Shown one piece after another: positions 21,787 through 32,593 of a stretch of 64,000 bases of DNA; position 1 is the stretch's first letter; each line of letters starts with the position of its first letter. The translations under genes were made by a program, and so were the position numbers. This DNA comes from Halichondria panicea (lineage: Eukaryota > Porifera > Demospongiae > Suberitida > Halichondriidae), in the NCBI RefSeq assembly GCF_963675165.1, contig NC_087381.1:6263378-6327377 (forward strand), in the 5' to 3' direction. The notes beneath the pieces were generated by a model, which was given only the letters and a program-made list of their open reading frames with translations, ran no database searches and was not told where the DNA came from.

Positions 21787-21960
21787 ATTGTTGAACATTT
21801 TTAAAGGAACAGTGGGAACCATGGAACGCTGGGAACGAGGAACAGTATAGAAACCATGCACGGAACAGTAGGAACCATGGAACCATGGAAGAAAAATGAA
21901 AAGTTGGACCCATAGAACACTTAGAACCTAGAAACAGTAGGAACCATGGAACAGCAGGAA
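21787..21960. repeat. Turnaround between the satellite arms
   Basis: A short AT-rich spacer (ATTGTTGAACATTTTTAAAG) marks the polarity switch. It is followed by irregular units (CATGGAACGCTGGGAACG, AGGAACAGTAT) and a non-repeat patch near 21890-21930 (GAAAAATGAAAAGTTGG). Confidence 0.7.
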
Positions 21961-23997
21961 CTATGGAACGCTTGGAACCATGGAACTATGGAACCATGGA
22001 ACCTTGGAACGCTTGGAATACTTGGAACTATGGAACCATGGAACCCTTGAAACTATGGAACCATGGAACCATGGAACGCTTGGAACTGTGGAACCATGGA
22101 ACTATGGAACCATGGAACGCTTGGAACGGTGGAACTGTGGAACCATGAAACTATGGAACCGTGGAACCATGGAACGCTTGGAACGGTGGAACGGTGGAAC
22201 CATGGAACCATGGAACGGTGGAACCATGGAACTGTGGAACCATGGAACTATGGAACGGTGGAACGGTGGAACGGTGGAACGGTGGAACGGTGGAACGGTG
22301 GAACGGTGGAACGGTGGAACGGTGGAACCATGGAACCATGGAACGGTGGAACCATGGAACTGTGGAACCATGGAACCGTGGAACCATGGAACCATGGAAC
22401 GGTGGAACCATGGAACTATGGAACCATGGAATGCTTGGAACGGTGGAACTGTGGAACCATGAAACTATGGAACCGTGGAACCATGGAACGCTTGGAACGG
22501 TGGAACGGTGGAACCATGGAACCATGGAACGGTGGAACCATGGAACTGTGGAACCATGGAACTATGGAACGGTGGAACGGTGGAACGGTGGAACCGTGGA
22601 ACCGTGGAACCGTGGAACCGTGGAACCGTGGAACCGTGGAATCATGGAACCATGGAACCATGGAACGGTGGAACCATGGAACTGTGGAACCATGGAACTA
22701 TGGAACCGTGGAACCATGGAACCATGGAACGGTGGAACCATGGAACTGTGGAACCATGGAACTGTAGGAACTATGGAACCATGGAACGGTGGAACGGTGA
22801 AACCATGGAACTGTGGAACCATGGAACTATGGAACGGTGGAACCATGGAACTGTGGAACCATGGAACTGTGGAACCATGGAACCATGGAACTGTGGAACC
22901 ATGGAACTGTGGAACCATGGAACCATGGAACTATGGAACGGTGGAACGGTGGAACGATGGAACGGTGGAACCATGGAACTATGGAACCATGGAACGGTGG
23001 AACGGTGGAACCATGGAACTGTGGAACGGTGGAACCATGGAACTGTGGAACCATGAAACTGTGGAACCATGGAACTATGGAACGGTGGAACCATGGAACG
23101 GTGGAACCATGGAACCATGGAACTATGGAACCATGGAACGGTGGAACGGTGGAACCATGGAACTGTGGAACCATGAAACTGTGGAACCATGGAACTATGG
23201 AACGGTGGAACCATGGAACTGTGGAACCATGGAACTGTGGAACCATGGAACCATGGAACGGTGGAACCATGGAACTGTGGAACCATGGAACTGTGGAACC
23301 ATGGAACTATGGAACGGTGGAACCATGGAACTGTGGAACCATGGAACGGTGGAACCATGGAACCATGGAACGGTGGAACCATGGAACTGTGGAACCATGG
23401 AACTGTGGAACCATGGAACTGTGGAACTGTGGAACCGTGGAACCATGGAACGGTGGAACGGTGGAACTGTGGAACCATGGAACGGTGGAACCATGGAACT
23501 GTGGAACCATGGAACCGTGGAACCATGGAACCATGGAACGGTGGAACCATGGAACCGTGGAACCATGGAACGGTGGAACCATGGAACTGTGGAACCATGG
23601 AACTGTGGAACCATGGAACCATGGAACGGTGGAACCATGGAACTGTGGAACTATGGAACTATGGAACCATGGAACGGTGGAACGGTGGAACCATGGAACG
23701 GTGGAACCATGGAACTATGGAACCATGGAACCATGGAACAGTGGAACCATCGAACTGTGGAACCATGGAACTGTGGAACCGTGGAACTGTGGAACTATGG
23801 AACTGTGGAACCATGGAACTGTGGAACCATGGAACGGTGGAACCATGGAACCATGGAACCGTGGAACTATGGAACTGTGGAACCATGGAACTGTGGAACC
23901 ATGGAACTGTGGAACCATGGAACTATGGAACCATGGAACCATGGAACGGTGGAACCATGGAACTATGGAACCATGGAACCATGGAACGGTGGAACCA
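21961..23997. repeat. Right satellite arm (TGGAAC polarity)
   Basis: It is the reverse complement of the left-arm motif, including a homogeneous run of eight or more GGAACGGT units at 22250-22325 and of GGAACCGT units at 22595-22645. It is shorter than the left arm by about 1.5 kb, so the element would fold with an unpaired left segment. Confidence 0.9.
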
Positions 23998-24100
23998 TGG
24001 AATTGTGGATCCGTGGAACTGTAGGAACTACTGTAATTATATTGTAGTTTATTGCTGATTCAGCTATATTCGTGAGTCTTATATCAAGTACCAACCCACC
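23998..24100. repeat. Right terminal inverted repeat of the foldback element
   Basis: Mirrors 18057-18160 (ends TCTTATATCAAGTACCAACC). Immediately beyond it, AGTATAATTATAGTAA matches the duplicate locus at about 57372. Confidence 0.9.
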
Positions 24101-24261
24101 AGTATAATTATAGTAAATGCATCATTATGTGACAACTCGATATTCAATAGCTATAGCTATACGACCCTGGCTATAACAAAACAATAGCTATTATTATTAT
24201 AACACGTACTATTGTAGGATCTCAGTAATGTTATAGATCTACTCATTTCCCCCCATTCTTT

Positions 24262-25948
24262 TTAGAGCTTGTAAAGCATCAAGAAGAAGCTCAGCCAATT
24301 CTGTTTATCGGATTTATTCTTATTCCTCCAATCATCATAGTTAGTACTTGGAGGTGGAGCCTCTTGAAGTGGAGCGCCCGTAGTTACAGTGCCCAGGCCA
24401 GTAGGTGGAGCGCCCGTAGTTGCAGCGCCCAGGCTTGTAGGAAGAGTGTCCGTAGTTGCAGTGCCCAGACCTGTAGGTGGAGTGTCCGTAGTTACAGCGT
24501 CCAGGCCTGTAGGTGGAGTGTCCGTAGTTGCAGCGCCCAGGCCTGTAGGTGGAGTATCCGTAGTTGCAGCGCCCAGGCTTGTAGGTGGAGTGTCCGTAGT
24601 TACAGCGCCCAGGCCAGTAGGTGGAGCGCCCGTAGTTGCAGCGCCCAGGCTTGTAGGAAGAGTGTCCGTAGTTGCAGTGCCCAGACCTGTAGGTGGAGTG
24701 TCCGTAGTTACAGCGTCCAGGCCTGTAGGTGGAGTGTCCGTAGTTACAGTGCCCAGACCTGTAGGTGGAGTGTTCGTAGTTACAGTGTCCAGGCCTGTAG
24801 GTGGAGTGTCCGTAGTTGCAGCACCCAGGCCTGTAGGTGGAGTGTCTGTAGTTGCAGCGCCTAGGCTTGTAGGTGGAGTGTCCGTAGTTACAGCGCCCAG
24901 GCCAGTAGGTGGAGCGCCCGTAGTTGCAGCGCCCAGGCTTGTAGGAAGAGTGTCCGTAGTTGCAGTGCCCAGACCTGTAGGTGGAGTGTCCGTAGTTACA
25001 GCGTCCAGGCATGTAGGTGGAGTGTCCGTAGTTACAGCGCCCAGGCCTGTAGGTGGAGTGTCCGTAGTTGCAGCACCCAGGCCTGTAGGTGGAGTGTCTG
25101 TAGTTGCAGCGCCTAGGCTTGTAGGTGGAGTGTCCGTAGTTACAGCGCCCAGGCCAGTAGGTGGAGCGCCCGTAGTTGCAGCGCCCAGGCTTGTAGGAAG
25201 AGTGTCCGTAGTTGCAGTGCCCAGACCTGTAGGTGGAGTGTCCGTAGTTACAGCGTCCAGACCTGTAGGTGGAGTGTCCGTAGTTACAGCGCCCAGGCCA
25301 GTAGGTGGAGTGTTCGTAGTTGCAGCGCCCAAGCTTGTAGGAAGAGTGTCCGTATAGTTGCAGTGCCCAGGCCTGTAGGTGAAGTGTCCGTAGTTGCAGC
25401 GTCCAGGCCTGTAGGTGGAGCGCCCGTAGTTACAGCGCCCAGGCCAGTAGGTGGAGTGTCCGTAGTTGCAGCGCCCAAGCTTGTAGGAAGAGTGTCCGTA
25501 TAGTTGCAGCGCCTAGGCTTGTAGGAAGAGTGTCCGTATAGTTGCAGTGCCCAGGCCTGTAGGTGAAGTGTCCGTAGTTGCAGCGTCCAGGCCTGTAGGT
25601 GGAGTGTCCGTAGTTGCAGTGCCCAGACCTGTAGGTAGAGTGTCCGTAGTTACAGCGTCCAGACCTGTAGGTAGAGTATTCGTAGTTACAGCCCCCAGGC
25701 CAGTAGGTGGAGCGCCCGTAGTTACATGTAGGTGGAGTGTCCGTAGTTGCAGTGCCCAGGCTTGTAGGAAGAGTGTCCGTATAGTTGCAGTGCCCAGGCC
25801 TGTAGGTGAAGTGTCCGTAGTTGCAGCGTCCAGGCCTGTAGGTGGAGTGTCCATAGTTGCAGCGCCTAGGCCTGTAGGTGGAGTGTCCGTAGTTGCAGTG
25901 ACCAGGCCAGTAGGTGGAGTGTCCGTAGTTGCAGCGCCCAGGCTGCAT
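24262..25948 (-). repeat. 36-bp minisatellite encoding a Thr/Pro-rich 12-residue repeat
   Basis: About 45 units of 36 bp. On the minus strand the best frame reads TGLGAATTDTPP per unit, a mucin-like composition. Units at about 25351, 25497, 25529 and 25777 carry an extra TA, and one unit near 25725 lacks 11 bp; the changes sum to a multiple of three, so the outer frame is restored. Because the unit length is a multiple of three, several frames stay open on both strands, and only the minus-strand frame continuous with the upstream membrane-protein exon (LGPTGKGQYKKTEADF) has support. A related array is at 57641-58960. Confidence 0.8.
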
Positions 25949-26930
25949 GGAGTGCCTGTAAGCGGTATAGTGAAGTCGGCTTCAGTTTTTTTGTATTGGC
26001 CTTTACCGGTTGGTCCAAGATCGTGCCGCTGCTCTTACTTTGATACAGTTTGTAAGTGATTGTGAGAGTAGTAAATACGAGAATCGTCTGATTGATGTTT
26101 AGCAGTCGATTGGGAGCATCGTCAATGGCAAGGTTGATAGGAACAATGAGAAAGAGAACCACCACAAATACCAGAATTCCAGATAAGAAGAATGACAACA
26201 CTACAAATGTGAACAACAAGCAACTGTGTATTACATATTTCACAATACCATCTTCACAGAAGCTTAACTTTCTACTGATACAAGGGGTGCCACTGTTGGT
26301 TTTCGGGGTTAAAATATTTTGCACAGCAAATACATAACACGCAACGAATTGTGTGCTTTTTTATTGGGTCAATGCAAGTAGCCAAATCACAAACTGGTTC
26401 ATTTGATGTTATCGTACCAGTACGTTCATCAGCTGATCTTTCTAAAGCAGTGAACAATTAATATTGTAATACGCAGCTCGGTATGTCACAACAAATACAA
26501 GAACAGAAATTGCGTAAAATATGAGAATGGCAGAAGCATAATGGGGGGCGTATATGTAGCCAATAAGAATAAAATTATGGTAAGAATGAACAACAACGCA
26601 GGAAAAAGGTTCAAGCAAAACGTAGTACCAACTCTTTTTCAATCCACAAGCACGCACAGGTTAGCCCAACAAGAACTGCTAGACATGCAGATGGTAAACA
26701 AACATTATGTGTGGGATTGCGTAATCAGCTTCAAAGTAAAATAAACTTTCATTGTTAAACTGATCACGTGTTGTTTCCTTGAAGAAAATATCTCCAAGCT
26801 CTCGTGTATTTCTATAACCCACAGCCAAGCAATCTTAGATAAGTACATCGAAGATGAAGGTCAGAGAACCAAGTACAGCGATGTAAATGTGCATATTTCT
26901 TGAGGAAATGTTTGGCTTCCATTTTCTTTC

Positions 26931-27241
26931 TGTTAGAAGAAGTAATTGATCAAGTGGTAAACCACAAGTGTAGTGATTAGGTGAACTCTTCACTTAGACT
27001 GTACATCTAGATTATTCTAGTTAATGTTTGTTCTAGAACTGTAGCTGCTGCTGAACTTTGACATTAGAGAACTAGGTAGAACATTCTAGAGTTATATGTG
27101 TTCTGTATATAAGTTCTTGAGTTTTGTGCAAGCTAGGTTATGATTAGGTTATGATTAGGTTATGAGTGTTATGCTGTTTCTGTTGTCTACTACTGTTATT
27201 GAACAAAGTGTGACTAGTGTCAACTGCGATATCTGCGAACA
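26931..27241 (+). repeat. 5' LTR of the copia element
   Basis: 311 bp, TGTTAGAAG to GCGAACA. A TATATAAG motif near 27116 is the likely promoter core, and the unit TTAGGTTATGA is repeated three times just after it (about 27137-27170). Confidence 0.95.
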
Positions 27242-27255
27242 GGTTATGGGCCCAG
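27242..27255 (+). promoter_or_regulatory. Primer-binding site for an internal tRNA-iMet fragment
   Basis: GGTTATGGGCCCAG directly follows the LTR. It is complementary to the anticodon region (CTGGGCCCATAACC) of initiator tRNA-Met, the primer arrangement known from Drosophila copia, where a half-tRNA rather than the 3' CCA end is used. Confidence 0.85.
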
Positions 27256-27299
27256 ATCCCTACGGACTTATCACACTGAATTTTGTTCAAGACTAGACT

Positions 27300-30200
27300 A
27301 TGGCTACGACAGATGAGAAGTGGGTGATCGATAAGTTAGATGACTCTAACTGGACCACTTGGAAGTTCCAGATGAAACACTTGCTACTTGCAAAAGGTGT
27401 CTGGGAAGTTGTGGACGGAACCGAGGAGCTTGCAGAGGATGCGACAGCAGCAGCCCGTGCTGAGTTTTTGAAGAAGTCGCAGAAGGCATTCTCTTCAATT
27501 GTCCTGGCGATAAAAACTTCTCAGTTGTATCTTGTGACGTCGTATGAGCAGCCGAGAGAAGCTTGGGATGCCCTGAGAAACCATTTTGAGCGTGACACTC
27601 TAGCCAACAAACTTTTCCTGAAGAAGCAATACTTCCGGATGGAGATGAAGGAGGGGACATCGATCGAGAAACACCTGAAGCGCATGAAGGAGTTGACGGA
27701 CCGATTAGCAGCAATTGGTGCTCCTATCGCTGAAGAAGACCAGGTGGTTACTCTCTTAGGAAGCTTGCCCAAAAGCTACTCCACACTTGTTACTGCTCTG
27801 GAAGCCCGGGTTGACGGTATCTCGCTCAACTATGTGCAGCAAGCTCTAGCTCATGAGGAGCAGAAAATGCTTGGACGAGGACACTCAGGAAACTCTGATG
27901 CACAAAGAGGAGATGCAGCACTGTTTGGAGGAGAATCAAAGAGGAAATTCAAGCCACGGAAACCTATTTGCTATGGTTGTCAACAACCAGGTCATTTTCG
28001 ACGAGACAGTCCCAAAGCAAAGAAGGGACCATCACACAAGGCAGAGACTGCTGGAGAGGAAGACAAAGAATCCGAGTCTGAAGAAGGCAGTGCATTTGCA
28101 GCATCACAAGATGGATCTCAAGATGGTAAATGGCTGGTAGATTCTGGAGCATCCAGTCATATGACCTGGGACAGAGAACTGTTGACTGACTACCAAGAAT
28201 TTGAGGTTCCTGAGAAAGTTGGTTTAGGTGATGGACGGACTGTGGATGCAGTTGGTTTTGGAAGTGTTCACTTGAGGATGTGCTTCAAAGTTAGCCAACC
28301 AAAGAAATTTGTTATGTGCAAGGTTTTGTATGTTCCTAAGCTAGCCTGTAATCTTTTCTCGGTAAGAGCAGCTGTATCCAAAGGAGACTTCATCAAGTTT
28401 GGTCACTCTCGATGCTGGATTCGAGACGGAAATGGACATCTCCATGGAATGGGAACATTGGTGGATAAACTCTATCAACTCGATTGTGAAGCGATTCTCT
28501 CTGAGGCAGCAACACTGGTGAATGCTCAGAAAGACAACAATTTTGACGTATGGCATTTTAGACTGGGACATGCAAGTGAGCAATGCATCAAAAATATGTC
28601 CTACAAGAAGCTGGCTACTGGTATCAAATTACCAAAACGAGCTAAGCTGTCATTTTGTGAGGGATGTATCGCTGGAAAGATGAAACGAAAACCTTTCAAG
28701 GCAGTGGGAGAAATACGATCCAAGAGGAAGCTTCAACTTGTGCACAGTGACGTATGCGGTCCAATGCCTACGGACTCTATTGGTGGAAACAAGTATTTTG
28801 TCACTTTCATCGATGATTACTCAAGATGTTGTGCAGTCTACTTTCTCAAAAGTAAATCTGAAGTTCCTGAGAAATTTAAGGAATTTGAAGCTCGTGTATT
28901 CAATGACTGCAGTCAGAGAGTGAGTACATTGCGGAGCGATAACGGAGGAGAGTACCTGTCTAAGGAGTTTAGGAGCTATCTGAAGTCAAAAGGTATACGC
29001 CAGGAACTTACGGTACCACATTCTCCAGAACAGAATGGTGTTGCAGAGAGGATGAACAGAACCCTCATGGAGACAGCTCGGTCAATGATGGCTCATGCAG
29101 GATTACCTGAAAGATTTTAGGCTGAAGCTGTAGAAACGGCAGCGTACATCAGAAACCGTACTCCAACAACTGCTATCAAGGATACGAAGACACCAATGGA
29201 AGTCTGGAATGGAAACGTACCCAACATTGCAAACATGAAAGTGTTTGGCTGTATGGCATATGCACATGTACCTGATGTGCAGAGAAAGAAGCTCGATAAG
29301 AAAGCTGTGAAACTTCGGTTTGTCGGATATTCTATTCAGTCGAAAGCCTACAGACTGTTGGATGAGAAGACATCGAAAATCTATATTCGGAGAGATGTGA
29401 TCTTCAATGAGCAAGATTTTGGACAGAAAACAGAGGAAGTCGCTAAAGGTGATCTACTTGAAACAATTGAGGTAGAGCAAAACCCTGATATCGAATCAGA
29501 GACAGAGGAGGAGCAGGCTGAGTCAGAAGAGAGAAGACAATCTGAACGCACCAGACGACCTCCTGTTCGTTTTGGAATAGATGAGTATGCTGACACAGCT
29601 ACAGCCAGTATTCCACATGTGGCTTATGTAGCACATCAGATTGCTGAACCAAATACTATGGACGAAGCATTGGCAGGTGATCTCTCAAATGAGTGGAAAG
29701 AAGCAGCCGATTTGGAGTACGACTCACTCCTACAGAACGAGACATGGGATCTTGTGGAACTGCCAAGAGGAAGAGAAACGATTGGCAGTAAGTGGGTCTT
29801 CAAGATCAAGTACAAAGGAGATGGAGAGATAGAGAGGTTTAAAGCCCGACTAAAGATGCTTGAAAAATACAATCTTCAAGATGCTAAACCCGTCTCTACC
29901 CCTGCTGATTCAAATGTGAGATTACGAAAGGATGACAATGTTAGCAAGGCTGTGGTTTCAGTGATGTACCAATCGATAGTTGGAAGCTTGCTGTATGCTG
30001 CCGTTGCAACCAGACCCGACATTTCTCAAGCAGTGGGAGTCGTGTCAAAATTTAGCTCAAAGCCATCAGAAGCTCACTTAACTGCTGTGAAGCGAATTTT
30101 ACGATACCTCAAGGGAAGCTTGGACATTACTTTGCAATACAGGAAAACGGAGGATGGAAGTAGTCTGATTGGCTATTCTGATGCAGAGTATGCAGGTGAC

Positions 30201-30680
30201 TTGGATGACCGGCACTCAACGAGTGGGAATTTGTTTCTCATAAGTAACGGACCTGTCAGTTGGTTAAGCAAGAAACAACCAATTGTCACACTCTCTACCT
30301 GTGAGGCAGAGTATGTTGCCCTGAGTACAGCAACACAAGAAGCTGTTTGGATCAAAAGACTTCTATCGGATTTCCATGTATCACAGAAACAAGCAACCGT
30401 TATCATGGAAGATAATCAAGGAGCTATATGTATAGCTAAGAACCCAGTGGTACAGGCAAGGACAAAGCATATCGACATCCGCCACCACTATATTAGAGAA
30501 GCTGTCAGTGACGGCACAGTCAGTTTAGAGTACTGCCCTACCGAAGAAATGATTGCCGACATTTTTACGAAACCGTTACCCAAGGCAAAGTTTGAGAAGC
30601 TACGTCGTAACATGGGACTCAAGAAACTGATGTCTTCCCCACATGATAAATTAAGTGGGAGTGTTAGAAGAAGTAATTGA
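27300..30680 (+). pseudogene. copia gag-pol, interrupted and with an RT deletion
   Basis: A single frame from 27300 to the stop at 30678-30680. Gag is residues 1 to about 220 (WTTWKFQMKHLL). A zinc knuckle follows (CYGCQQPGHF...), but its last Cys is Ser (RRDSPK). Protease: WLVDSGASSHMT. The pre-integrase HHCC module is at about WHFRLGHAS to CEGCIAGK. The integrase keeps its acidic triad: HSDVCGP, RSDNGGE and QNGVAERMNR. An in-frame TAG at 29118-29120 stands where copia integrases have a Trp codon. The N-terminal RT motif (KWVFKIKYKGDGEIERFKARL) then jumps near 29852 to the C-terminal RT segment (KMLEKYNLQDAKPVSTP), losing the catalytic YVDD core in frame. RNase H is intact by motif (YSDAEYAGD, STCEAEY, TKHIDIRHH). 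It cannot reverse transcribe by itself. Confidence 0.9.
30651..30661 (+). promoter_or_regulatory. Polypurine tract of the copia element
   Basis: AAGTGGGAG directly precedes the TG of the 3' LTR, the usual site of plus-strand priming. It is short and has one pyrimidine. Confidence 0.65.
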
Positions 30681-30972
30681 TCAAGTGGTAAACCACAAGT
30701 GTAGTGATTAGGTGAACTCTTCACTTAGACTGTACATCTAGATTATTCTAGTTAATGTTTGTTCTAGAACTGTAGCTGCTGCTGAACTTTGACATTAGAG
30801 AACTAGGTAGAACATTCTAGAGTTATATGTGTTCTGTATATAAGTTCTTGAGTTTTGTGCAAGCTAGGTTATGATTAGGTTATGATTAGGTTATGAGTGT
30901 TATGCTGTTTCTGTTGTCTACTACTGTTATTGAACAAAGTGTGACTAGTGTCAACTGCGATATCTGCGAACA
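30662..30972 (+). repeat. 3' LTR of the copia element
   Basis: 311 bp, identical to the 5' LTR in a base-by-base reading, followed by the target duplication CTTTC and the continuation of the disrupted exon. Confidence 0.95.
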
Positions 30973-31825
30973 CTTTCGTCATCTGACGCATCGTCATCTA
31001 TGTTATCGTCACCAGTTGTAGCAAATTTTACTCTAGAAATGTAAAAAAATAGTTCTAAATTAAGTGATGGAACAAAAAACCTAAAAAGACAATCACTAAT
31101 ACTGGAAAAACCACGTGAAAACTTATCGTATATCTTGTTAAATGTTCTCCTTGGGTGACTAGCGGAGTTTGTCCTTTAAAAAAGGTTTCCAGTGTTTCAA
31201 GGCTCTCTCCTTTAGCATTATATACATCAGAAATACGGGCAGCAACTTTTTGTTCCATGGCATAGAGCTTTAGCTGCAAAAAACATGATTATTAAGACAA
31301 AATTAATCACAATTATACTAATCTGTATACTGGTATAGCTTACCCTTTGGGTGAGAAACTTGAGCGTATCGGGATCAGCTTCCATACAATTCGGTTTGAG
31401 ATATACGAGGAGACATGTGACTCACGTAGTGATGGATCAGAAGACAGAAGAGATGTATACTGGAGTGGTTAGAACAAGTAGAAAGTGAACTGAGTCCAAA
31501 ACCAGGTCTGGTTGGGAGAGGTTATAGAGAATAATCAGTGGAGCCATTTCCAGACATGTTTCTTGTAAAATAGTATGTCACTGCAATAAAAACTGGGTTT
31601 GACGTATCGGGTGGGAAGAAGGCACGCTGCAAGTTGTATCGATTTTGATCACTTGATATATAATTTTCGTTAACAAGCAAATCGAAGCATTTTACAATTA
31701 ATTTATCCTGGCTCACAGTCAAATGTATTTGGTACACTCGCACCATCTGCAGTATTTCCAAGAGGTAGGGAATTTGCAAATGAAGCAAAACTGATAGCAA
31801 AAACCACAGTAACTAAATTTATCAT

Positions 31826-32318
31826 AATTATTGGCTTTTTAGCTGTAACTTTGACACACAGTCAGGCAGGCTAATTTATTTGAAAGCCAGCAAGGATATG
31901 AATAACAGTAAGTTCATGTGCAAATCACACCATTTCCATGCATTCTTTTGCGACCACACAATTAATGGTTGAGAAGTACATGCAGTACACAGCAGAGTGA
32001 GTACACAGGAAACATTTGAATATCCATGAATAGCATTACTGTGACAGCCACGATTGACGTGTAATATTTAACTACCACTCAAACCTCAAGCTATTTTTCG
32101 GAATAGCACAGCTGAGAGAATGGGAGCCAACAATTTGGGTTGCTGTGTTATTGTTATACAGTAGCTGCATAATGCATTGTCATGCTGCATGGATATTATA
32201 TACTCAGTATGGAAAGAATCCACTAGGAACATGCAAGTCGGTGATGATCCATGCATGGCAATGGTTCCACGTGCAGTCGTTATGGTACACTTTATAGCTA
32301 CAATTTTGTGTGTACTTA
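31826..32318. other. Gene-free stretch between divergent pseudogenes
   Basis: It would contain the promoter of the minus-strand membrane-protein gene. No clear TATA box or exon is recognised. Confidence 0.35.
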
Positions 32319-32484
32319 GATAGTGATTTCAATCGTGCCATAGCTAGTGTCCTGTGTAATTATGTGACCATTCACTGCAATGTACACAGTGGAACCTCCC
32401 ATAACGGACACTAGAGGACAACCTAGAGGACAACCTATCTATAAAGGACACTAGCTATGGCACAGATTGAAATCACTATCTAGA
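32319..32484. repeat. Palindromic element
   Basis: TTAGATAGTGATTTCAATC...CCATAGCTAGTGTCC on the left is mirrored by GGACACTAGCTATGG...GATTGAAATCACTATCTAG on the right. The middle holds a partial Tigger-like end (CAGTGGAACCTCCCATAACG). Confidence 0.7.
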
Positions 32485-32593
32485 TACACAGAAACAATCT
32501 CCCACATGCAGACCTTCTTGATTCCGCGGACAGAGGACAAGCTCCGTGCTCCCCAACTCTGTGCAAAACTGCCTCTTGTAACGGCAAACAGGA

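Larger units (their letters stand above)
18057..24100. mobile_element. 6-kb foldback element built from a degenerate 8-bp satellite
   Basis: About 100 bp at the left end (GGTTGGTACTTGATATAAGA onward) is repeated almost exactly, inverted, at the right end. Between them lies a tandem array of 8-bp units GTTCCAYN (chiefly GTTCCATG, GTTCCACC, GTTCCACA, GTTCCATA). Its polarity flips once, near 21787-21806: 3.6 kb read GTTCCA and 2.2 kb read TGGAAC. This is the architecture of foldback (FB/TU-type) elements. Because 24 bp is both three units and eight codons, very long stop-free frames arise in many frames; they are by-products of periodicity and not genes. No transposase is present. The paralogous locus at 57370 lacks the whole block. 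Exact ends are uncertain by about 10 bases; CACC occurs at both edges and could be the target duplication. Confidence 0.9.
26931..30972 (+). mobile_element. Ty1/copia retrotransposon, recently inserted, non-autonomous
   Basis: Two 311-bp LTRs (26931-27241 and 30662-30972) start TG, end CA and are identical by eye. They are flanked by an exact 5-bp target duplication CTTTC (26926-26930 and 30973-30977). A primer-binding site, one long gag-pol frame in copia order (protease, integrase, RT, RNase H) and a purine-rich tract before the 3' LTR are present. The internal region is only 3.4 kb because most of the RT is deleted. Target: an exon of the minus-strand membrane-protein pseudogene. Confidence 0.95.
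24262..31825 (-). pseudogene. Decayed multi-pass membrane-protein gene with Thr-rich tail
   Basis: Read from right to left: a signal peptide (MINLVTVVFAISFASF) at 31825; an ectodomain to 31522 (CFDLLVNE, NRYNLQRAFFPPDTS); a short exon near 31342-31400 ending FLTQR; an exon at about 31275-31055 with a TM segment; an acidic linker (DDNIDDDASDDE) just before 30973; then 26930-26000 with several TM segments (MHIYIAVLGSLTFIFDVLI, YASAILIFYAISVLVFV, FLSGILVFVVVLFLIV); and finally the TDTPPT repeats, ending near NYDDWRNKNKSDK. Frameshifts occur after the signal exon, near 26465 and near 26280. In-frame stops interrupt the middle (after FDVLI, and two around QFLLG). A copia element splits one exon. 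The ancestor was probably a surface or secretory-pathway membrane protein of unknown function; I do not recognise the family. Confidence 0.6.

Noticed and set aside
18161-23997. CRISPR-like array
   Set aside because: Units are 8-9 bp and contiguous, without unique spacers, in a clearly eukaryotic setting.
18100-24060. Many long stop-free frames (up to about 628 codons) of the WNHGTMEPWN or VPWFHGST type on both strands
   Set aside because: They follow from the 8-bp satellite period (24 bp = 8 codons) and appear in several frames on both strands. There is no start context, splice structure or non-repeat coding flank.
24389-25357. Plus-strand 322-codon frame across the 36-bp minisatellite
   Set aside because: An antisense by-product of a 36-bp unit. 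Only the minus-strand frame continues into non-repeat membrane-protein and tail sequence.
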